64,000 nucleotides of DNA from Verrucomicrobiales bacterium (GTDB lineage: Bacteria; Verrucomicrobiota; Verrucomicrobiia; Verrucomicrobiales; DEV007). Below the pieces are notes generated by a model. The model saw only the letters and a list, made by a program, of their open reading frames with translations. It was not told the origin of the DNA and did not search any database. The stretch covers positions 1 to 64,000 of the forward strand of contig JAEUHH010000067.1 of assembly GCA_016795505.1 (NCBI GenBank), written 5' to 3'. The translations under genes and the position numbers were made by a program. The first letter of the stretch is position 1, and the number at the start of each line of letters is the position of its first letter. This document shows, piece by piece, positions 42,717 through 52,269 of this stretch.

Positions 42717-42864
42717 GGTGGGTGGGTGGATGAGCGGGTTGGAAACGCTGGGAGTCGGCTGTCAGCGTAGCCGAGGGCGGGGGATAGAAAAGGCGGAATT
42801 TGCAGGGCGTTTCTGCGTCGCGAAATATTCAGAAATGCGAATTTTAGCAGAAAAGAATTGCAAT

Positions 42865-42870
42865 TATGAT
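42865..42870 (+). promoter_or_regulatory. Candidate -10 element
   Basis: In the AT-rich 198-bp gap between divergent genes, TATGAT at 42865-42870 is a good -10 hexamer 45 bp before the ATG at 42915; a weak -35 (TTTAGC) lies about 16 bp further upstream. By-eye prediction. Confidence 0.3.
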
Positions 42871-42914
42871 TTTTGTAACAAAGATCAGAGAGGTGGCTTT
42901 GCTGCCTTTTGACC

Positions 42915-43700
42915 ATGAAAACGCACTTAACTCTGTTTTTTGGCTCTTCCGGCTTCGCCGTTCTGGCGGCGGTCGGTTGCGGCCTGCTTTCGCCGGTTTC
43001 GACCGGTTTGGCGGCCTCTGGAGCGACGGCGACGTCGCTCGTGGAGGAGGATTTTTCCGCAGTCGTCCTGACGGAGGCGGCGACGCTGAATGATCTGGTG
43101 CGACGCCTGCCCATTCTCTCGCGGGCGCACGAGGAGGATCTCGCCGGGCTGAGCGCGATCCAGGAGACGATGCTGCTGCACGAACGGCGGATGCGCGGCG
43201 AGGGGCTGCCGGGGGATTTTCCGGCGCGGTTTTCCGATCTCTACTCGAGCATCGTCACGGCGATCGTGGATGATCGGGTGACGATGGCCTACGGGCGCGA
43301 GTTGCTCACGCTGCACCGGCAATTGATCGACCGGGCCTGCGGTTGGCAGGCGCGCGGGGCGCGGGACGCCGACTATGCGGCGCTGATCCTGGAGGCGATC
43401 GCCGAGGTGAAGACGGAGCTGCTGTCGCAGTCCGAGCCGCTGGCGGTGGTGCCGGATTGTGTGCGGACGCCGGTCGTGAAGGGCCATCTGCTCTGGATCG
43501 AGGAACTGCTGGTGGCCGACTGTCACTGCCGGGTGCTGAGCCGGGGCGAGTCGGGCGCGCTGCGGCTGATGGCGCAGCGGATCGAGCGGTTCTCCGGTTA
43601 CTACAAGCGCGACCTGCACCTGACCCGGATCGAGCGGGCGAACCTGCACGAGCGGCTGATCGAGTTGAATCGCGAGCTGATCGACGCGCTGCGCCGCTGA
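42915..43700 (+). CDS. Secreted all-helical protein of unknown function
   Basis: 261 aa; ATG at 42915. N-terminal hydrophobic segment (MKTHLTLFFGSSGFAVLAAVGCGLL) serves as a signal peptide; a cysteine at the end of it could make a lipoprotein, but the context is not a classic lipobox. The rest is helical and rich in Arg, Glu and Leu, with heptad-like regions (LLTLHRQLIDRACGW, LHERLIELNRELIDALRR). Cys residues at VPDCVRTP and DCHCRV are notable. No family recognised. The two large secreted paralogs follow 120 bp downstream on the same strand. Confidence 0.65.
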   Translation: MKTHLTLFFGSSGFAVLAAVGCGLLSPVSTGLAASGATATSLVEEDFSAVVLTEAATLNDLVRRLPILSRAHEEDLAGLSAIQETMLLHERRMRGEGLPGDFPARFSDLYSSIVTAIVDDRVTMAYGRELLTLHRQLIDRACGWQARGARDADYAALILEAIAEVKTELLSQSEPLAVVPDCVRTPVVKGHLLWIEELLVADCHCRVLSRGESGALRLMAQRIERFSGYYKRDLHLTRIERANLHERLIELNRELIDALRR

Positions 43701-43820
43701 GCGATCTGGCAAACCGCGGCAGCCCTTGGAGCCGCGTCAATTCGGCGCGATCGGGGGCTGGTCACGGGCCGGGCGTGGGGTTTTCTTTGCGATTCGGCGG
43801 CGATTGCCGTAGTTCTCACC

Positions 43821-45800
43821 GTGACTCCACGCTTTTCGGCTTTTTCCTCAATGATTGTCCGCGGATCGGCGCTGGCATGGCTGGCGTGTGGTCTGGTCGG
43901 GCCGATGGGCGCGGCGGGTCAGCAAGCCGGCAGTCCGGAGCCAGTGCGCCTGGAGACGATCCCGGCGAATTTCGAGCTGTGGCAGGATGCGCAGGGGTTT
44001 CTCTGGCAACTGAGCCGTCAGGGCACGCTGGGCTCGGCCGAGGCATCGTATTTCCAGGCCGCGATGGCTTTGTTCGTCAAAGGCGAGGCGTTTGCGCCCA
44101 TCGACGGGTTGCGTCCGGATGGCGGATCGGCGACGGAGGCCGGTGCCACGGTGATCCTGGGCCAGACCATGGGCGGGATGAAGGTGGCGCGCGAGTTCTG
44201 GTTCGACCGCGAGCGGGCTGGCGTGCGGGTGTTGGACACCTTTGAAAACACCGGCGCGCGCCGGGAATCGATCCGGGTGGAACTGCGCACGTCGTTCCAG
44301 AATCCCTGGCAGGATCTCCATGGCACGAGTGGGCGCATTTTGGGCGCGGATTCCGACGACGGGCTGGGAGATCGGGACTTCGGCGCCGTGGTGAAGTTCA
44401 GCCCGGCCGAAGGGCGGCATGACACGCTGTTCGTCGCCTGCGGGGAGCGCGATGCGGCCCGGCCGGCGGTCTCCTATTCGTCGAATCTGCGCGAGGTGAC
44501 TTTTGCCTACGATCTGGACATCGAGCCGGGGCAGCGCGCCTCGCTGCTGCATTGGATCGTGCAGCGGAATCTCCAGATGCCTGCGGATGCCGTGGAGGCG
44601 CTGAGACCATTTTACCAAAGGCGTCAGTTGATCGATCCGCGGGTGCCGGAGGCGCTGGTGGCCGGGGTGCGAAATTTCGACAAGCCGTCGTTTCCCGCCG
44701 CGGGCGAGCGGTCGGCGGCGCTGGAGGCTCTCGTCAGTCTGAATGCGGCCATTGAACCCCTCGGGTTGGCGCGCCGGGCCGATGACCTGCTCTGGATCAC
44801 AGCCGACAATCAGCTTTCCGGCACGGCGAATCCCGCGGCGACGCTAACTGTAAAAACTCAGCTCGGTGAGCGAAAAGCCGGCCTCGGGGAGGTGGCGGCG
44901 ATCCAGGGAGGTGCCGGCGTGGGCCGGGTGCCGCGGGTGTTTCTGCGCGATGGCCGGGTCTGGGCGGGCGAGATCGTGGCGGAAAAACTGTCGATGAAGA
45001 CCGCGGAAGGCTGGGAGGTCGAGGAGATGAAGCCGGCGGAAATTTCCCTGCTGCTGCTGCGGGTGGGCAAGGCGGATGGCGTTGCCCATGAGAAAGCCGG
45101 CCTCATGCTCGAACTGCGCTCCGGCGATGTGCTGTCGGTCGACGCCGAGTCCGCCCGGTCGACCCGGCTGGCGCTCGCGACTCCGTGGGGCGAGACCGGC
45201 GCGGCTCTGGGTGAGATTCGCGCCCTGGCTTACCTCAGCGGGCAGTCAATGGCGCCCCGCTATCGGGTCTGGCGGTCCGACGGGGCGGTGCTGACGGCTT
45301 TCCTGGGTGGTGAACCGCTGTCGTTGCAGGAATCCGGCGGCGGGGCGGTCGAAGTCGCACCGAATGGCATCGCTGCGGCCTGGCTGCCGGGCGGCGCGCT
45401 GGCGGCCGTCTCCGGCGACCTCGCCGACGAGTGGTATGAATGGGACGATGTCCGCGCCGCGCTGGGACCGGATGCGTTGCCCGAAGCGGCTGTGCTGCTG
45501 GCCGGGAACAACGTGTTGCCCGGCGAATGGGTCGCCGGGACGCTGAATCTTGTCACCGGGGCGGCCGTGACGCCGATCGCCGCCGCTGAGATCGTGGCCA
45601 TGCGTCGCTCGATCGATTCCGACTCCGACACGGAGCCGCTTTTCGAAGTCGAGTTGAGCGGTGGCGAGGTGCTGACGGGCCGCTGGCGGGAGCCGGTGCT
45701 GGCTTTCCGCTCTGACGATCGCGAGTGGCGGGTGCCCGTGTCGCAGGTGATGGCCAGCCGTCGTGCCGGGACGCCGGCCGCCGAAACGAAAAGCCAATGA
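43821..45800 (+). CDS. Secreted protein, paralog 1 of an adjacent pair
   Basis: 659 aa with GTG at 43821 (an ATG at 43851 is the alternative); signal peptide ends near GPMGAAGQQ. The N-terminal 250 residues form a beta-rich domain starting LWQDAQGFLWQLSRQGTLG. Later segments repeat a pattern 'VFLRDGRVWAGEIVAEKLSMKT', 'MLELRSGDVLSVDAES', 'ALATPWGETGAALGEIRAL', 'LFEVELSGGEVLTGRWREPVL', small beta units resembling Sm-like or LSM-type modules seen in planctomycete/verrucomicrobial secreted proteins. The stop overlaps the next gene by 4 bp. Likely an envelope or extracellular protein; function unknown. Confidence 0.75.
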   Translation: MTPRFSAFSSMIVRGSALAWLACGLVGPMGAAGQQAGSPEPVRLETIPANFELWQDAQGFLWQLSRQGTLGSAEASYFQAAMALFVKGEAFAPIDGLRPDGGSATEAGATVILGQTMGGMKVAREFWFDRERAGVRVLDTFENTGARRESIRVELRTSFQNPWQDLHGTSGRILGADSDDGLGDRDFGAVVKFSPAEGRHDTLFVACGERDAARPAVSYSSNLREVTFAYDLDIEPGQRASLLHWIVQRNLQMPADAVEALRPFYQRRQLIDPRVPEALVAGVRNFDKPSFPAAGERSAALEALVSLNAAIEPLGLARRADDLLWITADNQLSGTANPAATLTVKTQLGERKAGLGEVAAIQGGAGVGRVPRVFLRDGRVWAGEIVAEKLSMKTAEGWEVEEMKPAEISLLLLRVGKADGVAHEKAGLMLELRSGDVLSVDAESARSTRLALATPWGETGAALGEIRALAYLSGQSMAPRYRVWRSDGAVLTAFLGGEPLSLQESGGGAVEVAPNGIAAAWLPGGALAAVSGDLADEWYEWDDVRAALGPDALPEAAVLLAGNNVLPGEWVAGTLNLVTGAAVTPIAAAEIVAMRRSIDSDSDTEPLFEVELSGGEVLTGRWREPVLAFRSDDREWRVPVSQVMASRRAGTPAAETKSQ

Positions 45801-47947
45801 TGAGCGCCCGTATCTCTCTTTTTGCCAATTCTTCGCGGCCCGGCTCCGTCATCGTGGCCGTGGTGGCCCTGTTGTGGTCCGGAGGCCGTCCCGATGCCGC
45901 CGCCCAGACCGGCGGGCTCCAGCAATGGACTCCGCAGGCCGATCCCACCGCCATGGCGGGTGCGCCCGGCAGTGTGCGCAGCGAGCGGCTGGTCCCGGCG
46001 GCCATGAACGTGGTGACCGACAAGCTGGGCAACAGTTGGAACATCGAGCAGAACGGCACCCTGGGCCGTGTGGGAAATTCGATGATCAACAGCGGGCTGA
46101 CCCTGCTGATCAACAATCAGCAGTTCTACGCCAGCCAGCCGATGATGACCGCCGACGGCAGCGAATACGTCCTGCCGAGTCGGATGGGCAGCTTCGTGCC
46201 CGGCCTGCATGTGCTGCGCCGCATCCGGTCGATGGACCGCGAGGGCGCCCTGCGATACCTGGAAGTGCTGACCAATGGCAACAGCAATCCGCTGACTCTC
46301 AGCGTGGTGTTGCGCACGAATTTTTCCGGCAACTACAAGACCTACCTGACCGATCAGGGAAACAGCGGCGTGGTCACGCTGGGGCCGCGGGAAGGGGCGG
46401 TCCTCGTCACGCCGGGCTCGAATCAGTCGAATCGCGCTTTCTTGTTCACCCTCTCCGCACAGAAAAGCGCGGTGAAGCCGGCGATCACGAGCCAGAACAA
46501 ATACGGGCTGACCTTTCAATACAATCTCACCATTCCGCCGGGCCAGACGGTGGCCATCGCCCACGCGGTCGCCCAGGTGCCGGTGCCGCGGGAGTTCGAC
46601 CGGCAAACGCTGGCCCGAGTTTTCCGCCCCGTCGCGCTGGACCGGCTCGCCGCCACCCTGCCGAGGGAGCTGAGACCGCTGGTGGTCAACGGCGATGCCG
46701 GTGGCGCGCTGGCGGGCGGGGCAAGCCTGACGATCTCTCCATTGAAAAGCCTGGGCGTGGAGAGGGGACGTTCCGACATTCTCGCCATGGGTGACCGCAC
46801 CCGGCTGGTGGGCTCGGCTTCGGCCGCCCGGCTTTCGGTGACGGGTCCGTACGGGCAGGCCGAGGTGCCTTTCGAGCAGGTCGCGGCGATCGCCGGTGGT
46901 CACGGTGGGCGCCGGGACGGGGCGCGGCTTTATCTGCGGGATGGCCAGGTGCTGTCCGGCGAGGTCGCGGCTGAGGATATGCGTTTTGCCATGTCGAGCG
47001 GCGGTCGGATGAATCTCCAGATCGAGTCGCTCGATCGTCTGCTGCTGGCCAAAGCCGACACCGATGACCAATGGACGGCCGAGACCGTGGCCATGATCGA
47101 GACCCACACCGGCGACCGGCTGGCGGTGAAGGCTGCGGCGGACGCCCCGGTCGCGCTGCGCGGGATGACGCCGTGGGGGGCGCTGGAGTTCACCCTCGAT
47201 GATATTCTCTGGCTCGCGCCGGTGGAGGACGAGCCGGTGGGGCACTACGTGGAATTCAAAAACGGCCTGCGCTGCCTCGTGTTCCTGACCGGCCAGACCC
47301 TGGCGGTGGAGAATCCGGTATTCGGCGCCTGTGAGCTGGATCTGGCTCGCGTGCGTCTGATCGCCACACGCGCCGCGCGGGATGGTGGGGAAACGGCGAC
47401 GGAAGGAGCCGGCGAACGGCCCAAAGCCGCCTCCGCCCTGCTGCCGGAGTTGGTGGCCGCCGGCGGGCAGCGGCTCCTCGGTTCCGTGGTCGGCGAGTCG
47501 CTCTCGGTGCTCACGCCGACGGGCCTGGTGTCCGTGGCGCCGGTGGAGATTCGCAGGATGACGAATCTCACTGCCGCTGACGGTGAGACGGCCGACGCCT
47601 CAGGGCCGCGTTTCCGACTGGAACTGTGGGGCGGTGGCGTGATGGACGGCTATCTGGCCGACCGCGAGTTGGTTCTCGAGGTGCGCGGCCAAAATTGGCG
47701 CGTGCCGCTCGGCGACGTGCGGGAAATGGTGACGCCGGTGCCGCGCCTGACGGACGAGGCTCAGCAGCAGATCGCCCGGCTCATCGGCGAATTGGGCGCG
47801 GACGCCTGGCAGACGCGGGAGAAAGCCACCGAGGAGCTCCGCGATTTCGGATTTGTCGCGCAGGCCATTTTGCGGGAGGAACTCAAGGCCAACCCCGATC
47901 CCGAGGTGCGGCGTCGTCTGGAGCGGATTCTGGCGGGGATCGAGTGA
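45797..47947 (+). CDS. Secreted protein, paralog 2, with HEAT-like C-terminus
   Basis: 716 aa; ATG at 45797 (a second at 45800) overlaps the previous stop. Signal peptide up to about GGRPDAAAQ. It aligns along most of its length with the previous protein: LGNSWNIEQNGTLG for the first block, and ARLYLRDGQVLSGEVAAEDM, RFRLELWGGGVMDGYLADRELVLEVRGQNWRVPLGDV for the small beta units. The last 65 residues are extra: LIGELGADAWQTREKATEELRDFG, ILREELKANPDPEVRRRLERIL, the HEAT-like 'REKATEEL-EVRRRLE' module common in planctomycete and verrucomicrobial proteins. The pair probably arose by tandem duplication and the products may interact. Confidence 0.75.
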   Translation: MMSARISLFANSSRPGSVIVAVVALLWSGGRPDAAAQTGGLQQWTPQADPTAMAGAPGSVRSERLVPAAMNVVTDKLGNSWNIEQNGTLGRVGNSMINSGLTLLINNQQFYASQPMMTADGSEYVLPSRMGSFVPGLHVLRRIRSMDREGALRYLEVLTNGNSNPLTLSVVLRTNFSGNYKTYLTDQGNSGVVTLGPREGAVLVTPGSNQSNRAFLFTLSAQKSAVKPAITSQNKYGLTFQYNLTIPPGQTVAIAHAVAQVPVPREFDRQTLARVFRPVALDRLAATLPRELRPLVVNGDAGGALAGGASLTISPLKSLGVERGRSDILAMGDRTRLVGSASAARLSVTGPYGQAEVPFEQVAAIAGGHGGRRDGARLYLRDGQVLSGEVAAEDMRFAMSSGGRMNLQIESLDRLLLAKADTDDQWTAETVAMIETHTGDRLAVKAAADAPVALRGMTPWGALEFTLDDILWLAPVEDEPVGHYVEFKNGLRCLVFLTGQTLAVENPVFGACELDLARVRLIATRAARDGGETATEGAGERPKAASALLPELVAAGGQRLLGSVVGESLSVLTPTGLVSVAPVEIRRMTNLTAADGETADASGPRFRLELWGGGVMDGYLADRELVLEVRGQNWRVPLGDVREMVTPVPRLTDEAQQQIARLIGELGADAWQTREKATEELRDFGFVAQAILREELKANPDPEVRRRLERILAGIE

Positions 47948-47954
47948 GGCCCGG

Positions 47955-48004
47955 TTTCCGATGAGACAGGGTAGCATCTCCGATGCAACAGGGTTGCATC
48001 GGAA
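47955..48004. repeat. Dispersed ACAGGGT-type inverted repeat, copy B
   Basis: TTCCGATGAGACAGGGT is followed by a perfect 10-bp inverted repeat, CCGATGCAAC (47980-47989) and GTTGCATCGG (47993-48002), with loop AGG. It lies between two convergent genes (stops at 47947 and 48026), so it may also act as a bidirectional terminator here, although no T-run is present. Confidence 0.75.
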
Positions 48005-48025
48005 TCGAGCCGGCAGCTGCGGGGC

Positions 48026-50278
48026 TTACTTTGCCAGTTTGGCCACCGGGTGGTCCTCCCAGACGGGCAGGTCGGCGAGGGCTTCGGCGACGGCGGGGGA
48101 CAGGGGCAGGTTCCACGCAGCCCAGAACGGGGCGAGATTTTTTCCGCAGGCTTTTGACAGGCGGATCACCCACTGGTCGTTCTTTTCCTGCTGGGTGCGT
48201 GGCCAGGCGGATTCGGGAAGGGCGTTGTATTCGGCGATGACTTTCTTGAATGGCTCCCAGCCGAAAGTCTCCTGCACCTGGAGATAGGTCTCGAGCGCGA
48301 CCCACATGCTCCAGTCTTTGTCGAAATTCCGGCCGCCCTGGAAGTACGAATTGAGCCGCTGGCGTCGATCGAGTGGGCGGACGGCGTCGTGGCCGAGTTC
48401 GCGTTTCTTGCCGATGTATTCCTCGAAGAGATAGACCGACCACAGGTTGCAAGTGGTCTCGCCGGTGCCGGGCAGGCTCCAGAGATCGTGCTGATGATTG
48501 TGGCCATACTCGTGGAAAAAGCCCCAACTGCCCTCGGATCTCAGCCGGCGGGAATCGACGGAGAGGGCGGCGGCATCGTCGAGGTGTGCTGCCACCGGAT
48601 AGCCGCTGTGCATGTAGCCGGCGGCGGTCTGACGATCAAAGACGAGCCGCTCGGCCCGGTACTGGTCCCGATCGACTCCGCCGCTCAGTTCGGCGGCCTT
48701 GTCGAGGATCTCGGTCCAGACCTTCATGACGCGGTCGGGATCGTCAAGGCGGCGGATCAGCTCGCTGGGCAGGGCGATGATGATGCGGCTGCCGGCAATC
48801 TCCGCCCAGGGCGCGGGGGCACGGCGGAAGCGGTTTCGCCATTCGGTGAGATCGGTCCGGCCGTCGATGTAGAGCGGCGCCTCGATCGCGCCAGCCAGAG
48901 TGAAGGCGAGTTCGCCGGAGGTGGCGCCGCGGGGCACCCGGATGGTGATGAGTCCGCCGAGGGCATTGGAAATTTTCGTCACCGGACCCTCGATGGTCAC
49001 CGCCCGCTGGAGCCGCGGGTAACGATGCCACTGGTCCCGGCCGGATAGGCCGCCGCCGTAGGCTCCAATGACGATCTCGAAGCCGCGCCCGGCGACTGAC
49101 TCCGGCGCGGTGACGGTGATGACCTCGCCCGGCGCGGCGTAGAGGCCGGTGGGGCGCATTTCCTTGGCGGCCCAAGCGCCGGCTCCGCGACCGGAAAGCC
49201 AGCCGCGCCAGGTGCCGTCGAGGCGGACGGTGCGTTCGATCCGCGGGGCATCGGCGGGAACCGGTCCGGGATAGTTGTTGGCGGCGGCGATGGGATACAT
49301 CCGGCCGGCGGGAAGGGTCTGGTTGAGGGTGTCCTCGAGGGCAATCACGGTATCGATGAGCGGGTCCTGTCCGGGGATGACCGGGGACTCTTTGGTGGGG
49401 ACGATGGGACCGGCTTTCTCGCTGAGCGCGCGGAGGCCGGTAAGGAAGTCGGTCAGGGGCTGCCCGCGCAGGGAGACGCCCTCCCGGATGGTGGTCAGCA
49501 GCGCGTCGCGGCGGGCGGAATCGAGTTGGCGGGGGCTCCGGCCCAGTTCGGTGAGAGCGGCGAGGATTTCCGCGCCGTTGGCGTGGGACACGGCGATGGG
49601 CTTCTCCCGGTCGGCATAGCCATCGGGGGTGAGCCGAAAACCGGCGGCGGCGGCGAGCCGGTTGGCGGGAAACTCGGCGAAGTGGGGGTGATCGCCGGCA
49701 AAGGGCCAGGGCGTCGCGGCGAGGACAAGCCCGAGACCCTTGGCCTGGGCGGCGAGCAGGGCGTCGATGTCCGCGTCGGTGAGTCCGCGCTGGGCGATGA
49801 CGCAGTACACGTCGGGGCGACCAGCGGCTTTGAGATCGGCGGGCGCGACGACTTCGGCTTCGAGGCCTTTTTCCCGCAGCGGGCCGGCGAGTGACTGGAG
49901 GTTGGGATGGAGCGCGATCTTCGGCTTGCTGGACCGGCCGGCCCAGCGGATGGCATTCGACACGACGCCGAGATTGGCCGGCTGCTGGAGCATGGGGCCG
50001 TTTTTCAGGAAGCCATCGTGGGCGAAAGCCACGACCCGCGCGGCACCGGGCGCCGGAGCCTCACCTGCGGCGGCGACGGCATTGCCGCGGCTGTCCTTCA
50101 GCACGGGAAAGGCCGTTTCGGCATCCAGCGCGATCAGACCGGGTGCCAGATCGAGATAGGAGATGCTGCCGCCGTCGCGGACGATGAGGGAGAGGGCTTC
50201 GTCGTTGGCTCTGGTGCCCCCGGAGGAGGCGAAAAAGGCTGTGACGAAGAGCAGGGCGGCGGGCAGGCTGGCTTTCAT
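48026..50278 (-). CDS. Secreted M60-family metallopeptidase
   Basis: 750 aa; ATG at 50278 with signal peptide MKASLPAALLFVTAFFASS. The zinc site is HEYGH (His589, Glu590, His593) in WGFFHEYGHNHQHDLW, with a plausible third ligand Glu607 in GTGETTCN, as in the M60/enhancin (gluzincin) family, whose members cleave mucin-type glycoproteins. Residues about 30-330 contain a glutamine-amidotransferase-like or Rossmann-type region (VVAFAHDGFL, VYCVIAQRGLTDADID), and about 365-480 a beta-rich M60 accessory domain (GLYAAPGEVITVTAPESV, ALGGLITIRVPRGATSGELAFTLAGAIEAP). Last gene in a minus-strand run from 53028. Confidence 0.88.
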   Translation of the reverse strand: MKASLPAALLFVTAFFASSGGTRANDEALSLIVRDGGSISYLDLAPGLIALDAETAFPVLKDSRGNAVAAAGEAPAPGAARVVAFAHDGFLKNGPMLQQPANLGVVSNAIRWAGRSSKPKIALHPNLQSLAGPLREKGLEAEVVAPADLKAAGRPDVYCVIAQRGLTDADIDALLAAQAKGLGLVLAATPWPFAGDHPHFAEFPANRLAAAAGFRLTPDGYADREKPIAVSHANGAEILAALTELGRSPRQLDSARRDALLTTIREGVSLRGQPLTDFLTGLRALSEKAGPIVPTKESPVIPGQDPLIDTVIALEDTLNQTLPAGRMYPIAAANNYPGPVPADAPRIERTVRLDGTWRGWLSGRGAGAWAAKEMRPTGLYAAPGEVITVTAPESVAGRGFEIVIGAYGGGLSGRDQWHRYPRLQRAVTIEGPVTKISNALGGLITIRVPRGATSGELAFTLAGAIEAPLYIDGRTDLTEWRNRFRRAPAPWAEIAGSRIIIALPSELIRRLDDPDRVMKVWTEILDKAAELSGGVDRDQYRAERLVFDRQTAAGYMHSGYPVAAHLDDAAALSVDSRRLRSEGSWGFFHEYGHNHQHDLWSLPGTGETTCNLWSVYLFEEYIGKKRELGHDAVRPLDRRQRLNSYFQGGRNFDKDWSMWVALETYLQVQETFGWEPFKKVIAEYNALPESAWPRTQQEKNDQWVIRLSKACGKNLAPFWAAWNLPLSPAVAEALADLPVWEDHPVAKLAK

Positions 50279-50305
50279 GCAGGAATGGGGGCGGGGTGGG
50301 GGGGG

Positions 50306-51547
50306 TCAGGGGGACTGAAGGGCGAACTTCAACGGGGCGAGCCCTTCGGTCACTTCGATCATAGCGGGAGAGGGGTCGTTTTGTGACAGGCGGTCGGCTT
50401 GTATGACGCGATCGGCCTCATTCTGGGTCGTTTCCCAGGTGCTGGCGGAAAAAGTAAGCCGGTTGCCGCCGACGACGGGTCCCTGATCGGCCGGCAGGCT
50501 GAATTTCCCGGCCATCACGCGGGCGGTGACGACGGGGAGCGTGACGCCGGCGGCAGGATGGAAGGTGACGCTGCCCCAGCGGACCGGATTGCCATTGAGC
50601 GTGACTTCCCCGGCCACCGCGACCCGCTGCGGCGCGGGGGCGTAGAAGCCATTGGCCCGCACCCAGGTATCGAGCAGGACGGACCAGGTGCCGGTGATGG
50701 GATCGCCGAGATAGAGCCCGACGCCGTGGGGACCGCGCTGATAGATGTGCATTTCCGCCGGTATCTTATGCTTCCGCAGCGCGAGGTAGTAGCGCACCGC
50801 ATTCTCGGCGGGCACCGCGGTGTCTTCGTCGGTTTGGAAAATGAAGGTCGGCGGGGTCTCGGCGGTCACATTGAGATCGGAGGAGACGTGTCTGGCCTCC
50901 GGCGAATCCGGGGCAAACTCGCCACCGAGGAGATTTTTCCGCGAGCCGCCGTGGGCAAATTCCGACGCCATGGCGATGACCGGGTAGCACAGCACGGCGA
51001 AGTCGGGACGCGCGCTGGCTTCGTCGATGGCATCGGATGCGTCGTAGGCCTTTTCGTTGAACTTGGTCGAGGCCATGCTGGCGAGGTGCCCTCCTGCGGA
51101 GAAGCCCATCACGCCGATGCGGCGGGGATCGACCCCGTAGTCGGCGGCTTTGGCGCGGACGGTGCGGATGGCCCGCTGCACGTCGGCGAGTTGGGTCGGG
51201 AAGTGGTGTCCCTCCGGTCCGAGGCGGTAGTGAAGCACGAAGGCGCTGACGCCGCGCTCATTCCACCACACGGCGATCTGGTGGCCCTCATGATCGGCGG
51301 CGAGGCCTCCGTAGCCGCCGCCGGGTGTGACGACGACAGCGCAGCCGTTGGCCTTCTCCTTCGGGACGAGGTAGGTAAACAGTTTGGGTTTTCCGGTTTC
51401 GGCATCCTTGGCATTGGCATGGGGCGTCTTGCCGTCGGGCCAGAGGGGGATGGAATCGGCGGCCGGGGAGGTGCCGACGAGGAAAGCGGTGGCTGCCGCG
51501 GCGATGAGGCTGCGGGTGATGGACAGGCGGGCGGGGGATATTTTCAT
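50306..51547 (-). CDS. Secreted alpha/beta-hydrolase (esterase) with C-terminal beta domain
   Basis: 413 aa; ATG at 51547 begins a signal peptide (MKISPARLSITRSLIAAAATAFLVGTSPAA). The hydrolase domain has VVVTPGGGYGGLA (oxyanion hole), GFSAGGHLAS (nucleophile Ser in GxSxG), FQTDEDTAVP (Asp) and GPHGVGL (His), the layout of BD-FAE/acetyl-xylan-esterase-like enzymes. The last 100 residues are an added domain: VAGEVTLNGNPVRWGSVTFHPAAG and MAGKFSLPADQGPVVGGNRLTF, the carboxypeptidase-regulatory-like beta-sandwich seen on verrucomicrobial and planctomycete secreted proteins. Likely acts on plant or algal polysaccharide esters. 27 bp before the M60 gene. Confidence 0.88.
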   Translation of the reverse strand: MKISPARLSITRSLIAAAATAFLVGTSPAADSIPLWPDGKTPHANAKDAETGKPKLFTYLVPKEKANGCAVVVTPGGGYGGLAADHEGHQIAVWWNERGVSAFVLHYRLGPEGHHFPTQLADVQRAIRTVRAKAADYGVDPRRIGVMGFSAGGHLASMASTKFNEKAYDASDAIDEASARPDFAVLCYPVIAMASEFAHGGSRKNLLGGEFAPDSPEARHVSSDLNVTAETPPTFIFQTDEDTAVPAENAVRYYLALRKHKIPAEMHIYQRGPHGVGLYLGDPITGTWSVLLDTWVRANGFYAPAPQRVAVAGEVTLNGNPVRWGSVTFHPAAGVTLPVVTARVMAGKFSLPADQGPVVGGNRLTFSASTWETTQNEADRVIQADRLSQNDPSPAMIEVTEGLAPLKFALQSP

Positions 51548-51607
51548 GGCCGCGATGATAGCGGCGGAGGGCTCCGACGGCAATCGCGAGGTGCCGGCCG
51601 GGAGTGG

Positions 51608-52228
51608 CTACTTGCCAAAGCGATAGCCAAATGCCTCGATGTCCCGCGCGTAGTAGTCGGTCACCAGCCGGCGGGTTTCGTCATCGTAATAGCGCGAGTA
51701 ATGCCAGTGGAATTTCCAGTTCGCGCGGGAAAGCCGCTTAGGCGGAGTGCCGAGGCGCTCGCAGATGGTGCGGAAATCCTCGCGCAGGTGTTCCATTCGG
51801 CCGACGAAGTCCACTGCCAGCATGCCGTCGAGCGAAATCCAGTCAATCTGGGGAGACATGCGGTGGATGTGGGGCGAAGTCTTACCGCCCCATTCCTTCG
51901 GCTTGTGCTCCTCCGGATGATTGAGGGCGTGGCGCACCCATTCGGCAAAGGAGCGTTCGGTGCCGTCGGGCCGCTGCAGGAACAGCCGGACGGTGTCGGC
52001 GCGCTGCTTTTTCTTGCGCTGAAAATTGTATTCGGACAGGACGCGGTCCCAGGGATTGCGAACGATGGCGAATTTGAAGCACGCGGCCAGGGCCTCGTCG
52101 CCGAGTTTTTCCCGGTAACGGCCCAGATCCATGTGGTCGTCCCAGCCCACGCCAAAGGCCCGCATGATGGAGTTGCCGGCCGTCTTGGGGATGTGGATGA
52201 AGAGACAGCGCTGGTCGGGGAGATACAT
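51608..52228 (-). CDS. Sulfotransferase family 2-type protein
   Basis: 206 aa; ATG at 52228, which begins MYLPDQRCLFIHIPKTAGNS. The PAPS-binding 5' loop (IPKTAGNS) is at residues 14-21 and the 3' phosphate-binding segment FAIVRNPWDRVLSEY at about 53-67, both strongly conserved in sulfotransferase family 2. RMEHLREDF and the SRYYDDETRRLV ending complete the typical bacterial form. Expected to move sulfate from PAPS to a carbohydrate or other surface molecule. It sits between the LolA-like gene and the esterase gene, all on the minus strand. Confidence 0.9.
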   Translation of the reverse strand: MYLPDQRCLFIHIPKTAGNSIMRAFGVGWDDHMDLGRYREKLGDEALAACFKFAIVRNPWDRVLSEYNFQRKKKQRADTVRLFLQRPDGTERSFAEWVRHALNHPEEHKPKEWGGKTSPHIHRMSPQIDWISLDGMLAVDFVGRMEHLREDFRTICERLGTPPKRLSRANWKFHWHYSRYYDDETRRLVTDYYARDIEAFGYRFGK

Positions 52229-52269
52229 TTCAGTGAGAAAGCAGGCTGTGGTCGGTGATCGGTGAAGAG

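Noticed and set aside
45260-47245. Long minus-strand open frame (661 codons)
   Set aside because: Antisense to the two secreted paralogs, His/Arg/Pro-rich with no domain; a GC-driven shadow.
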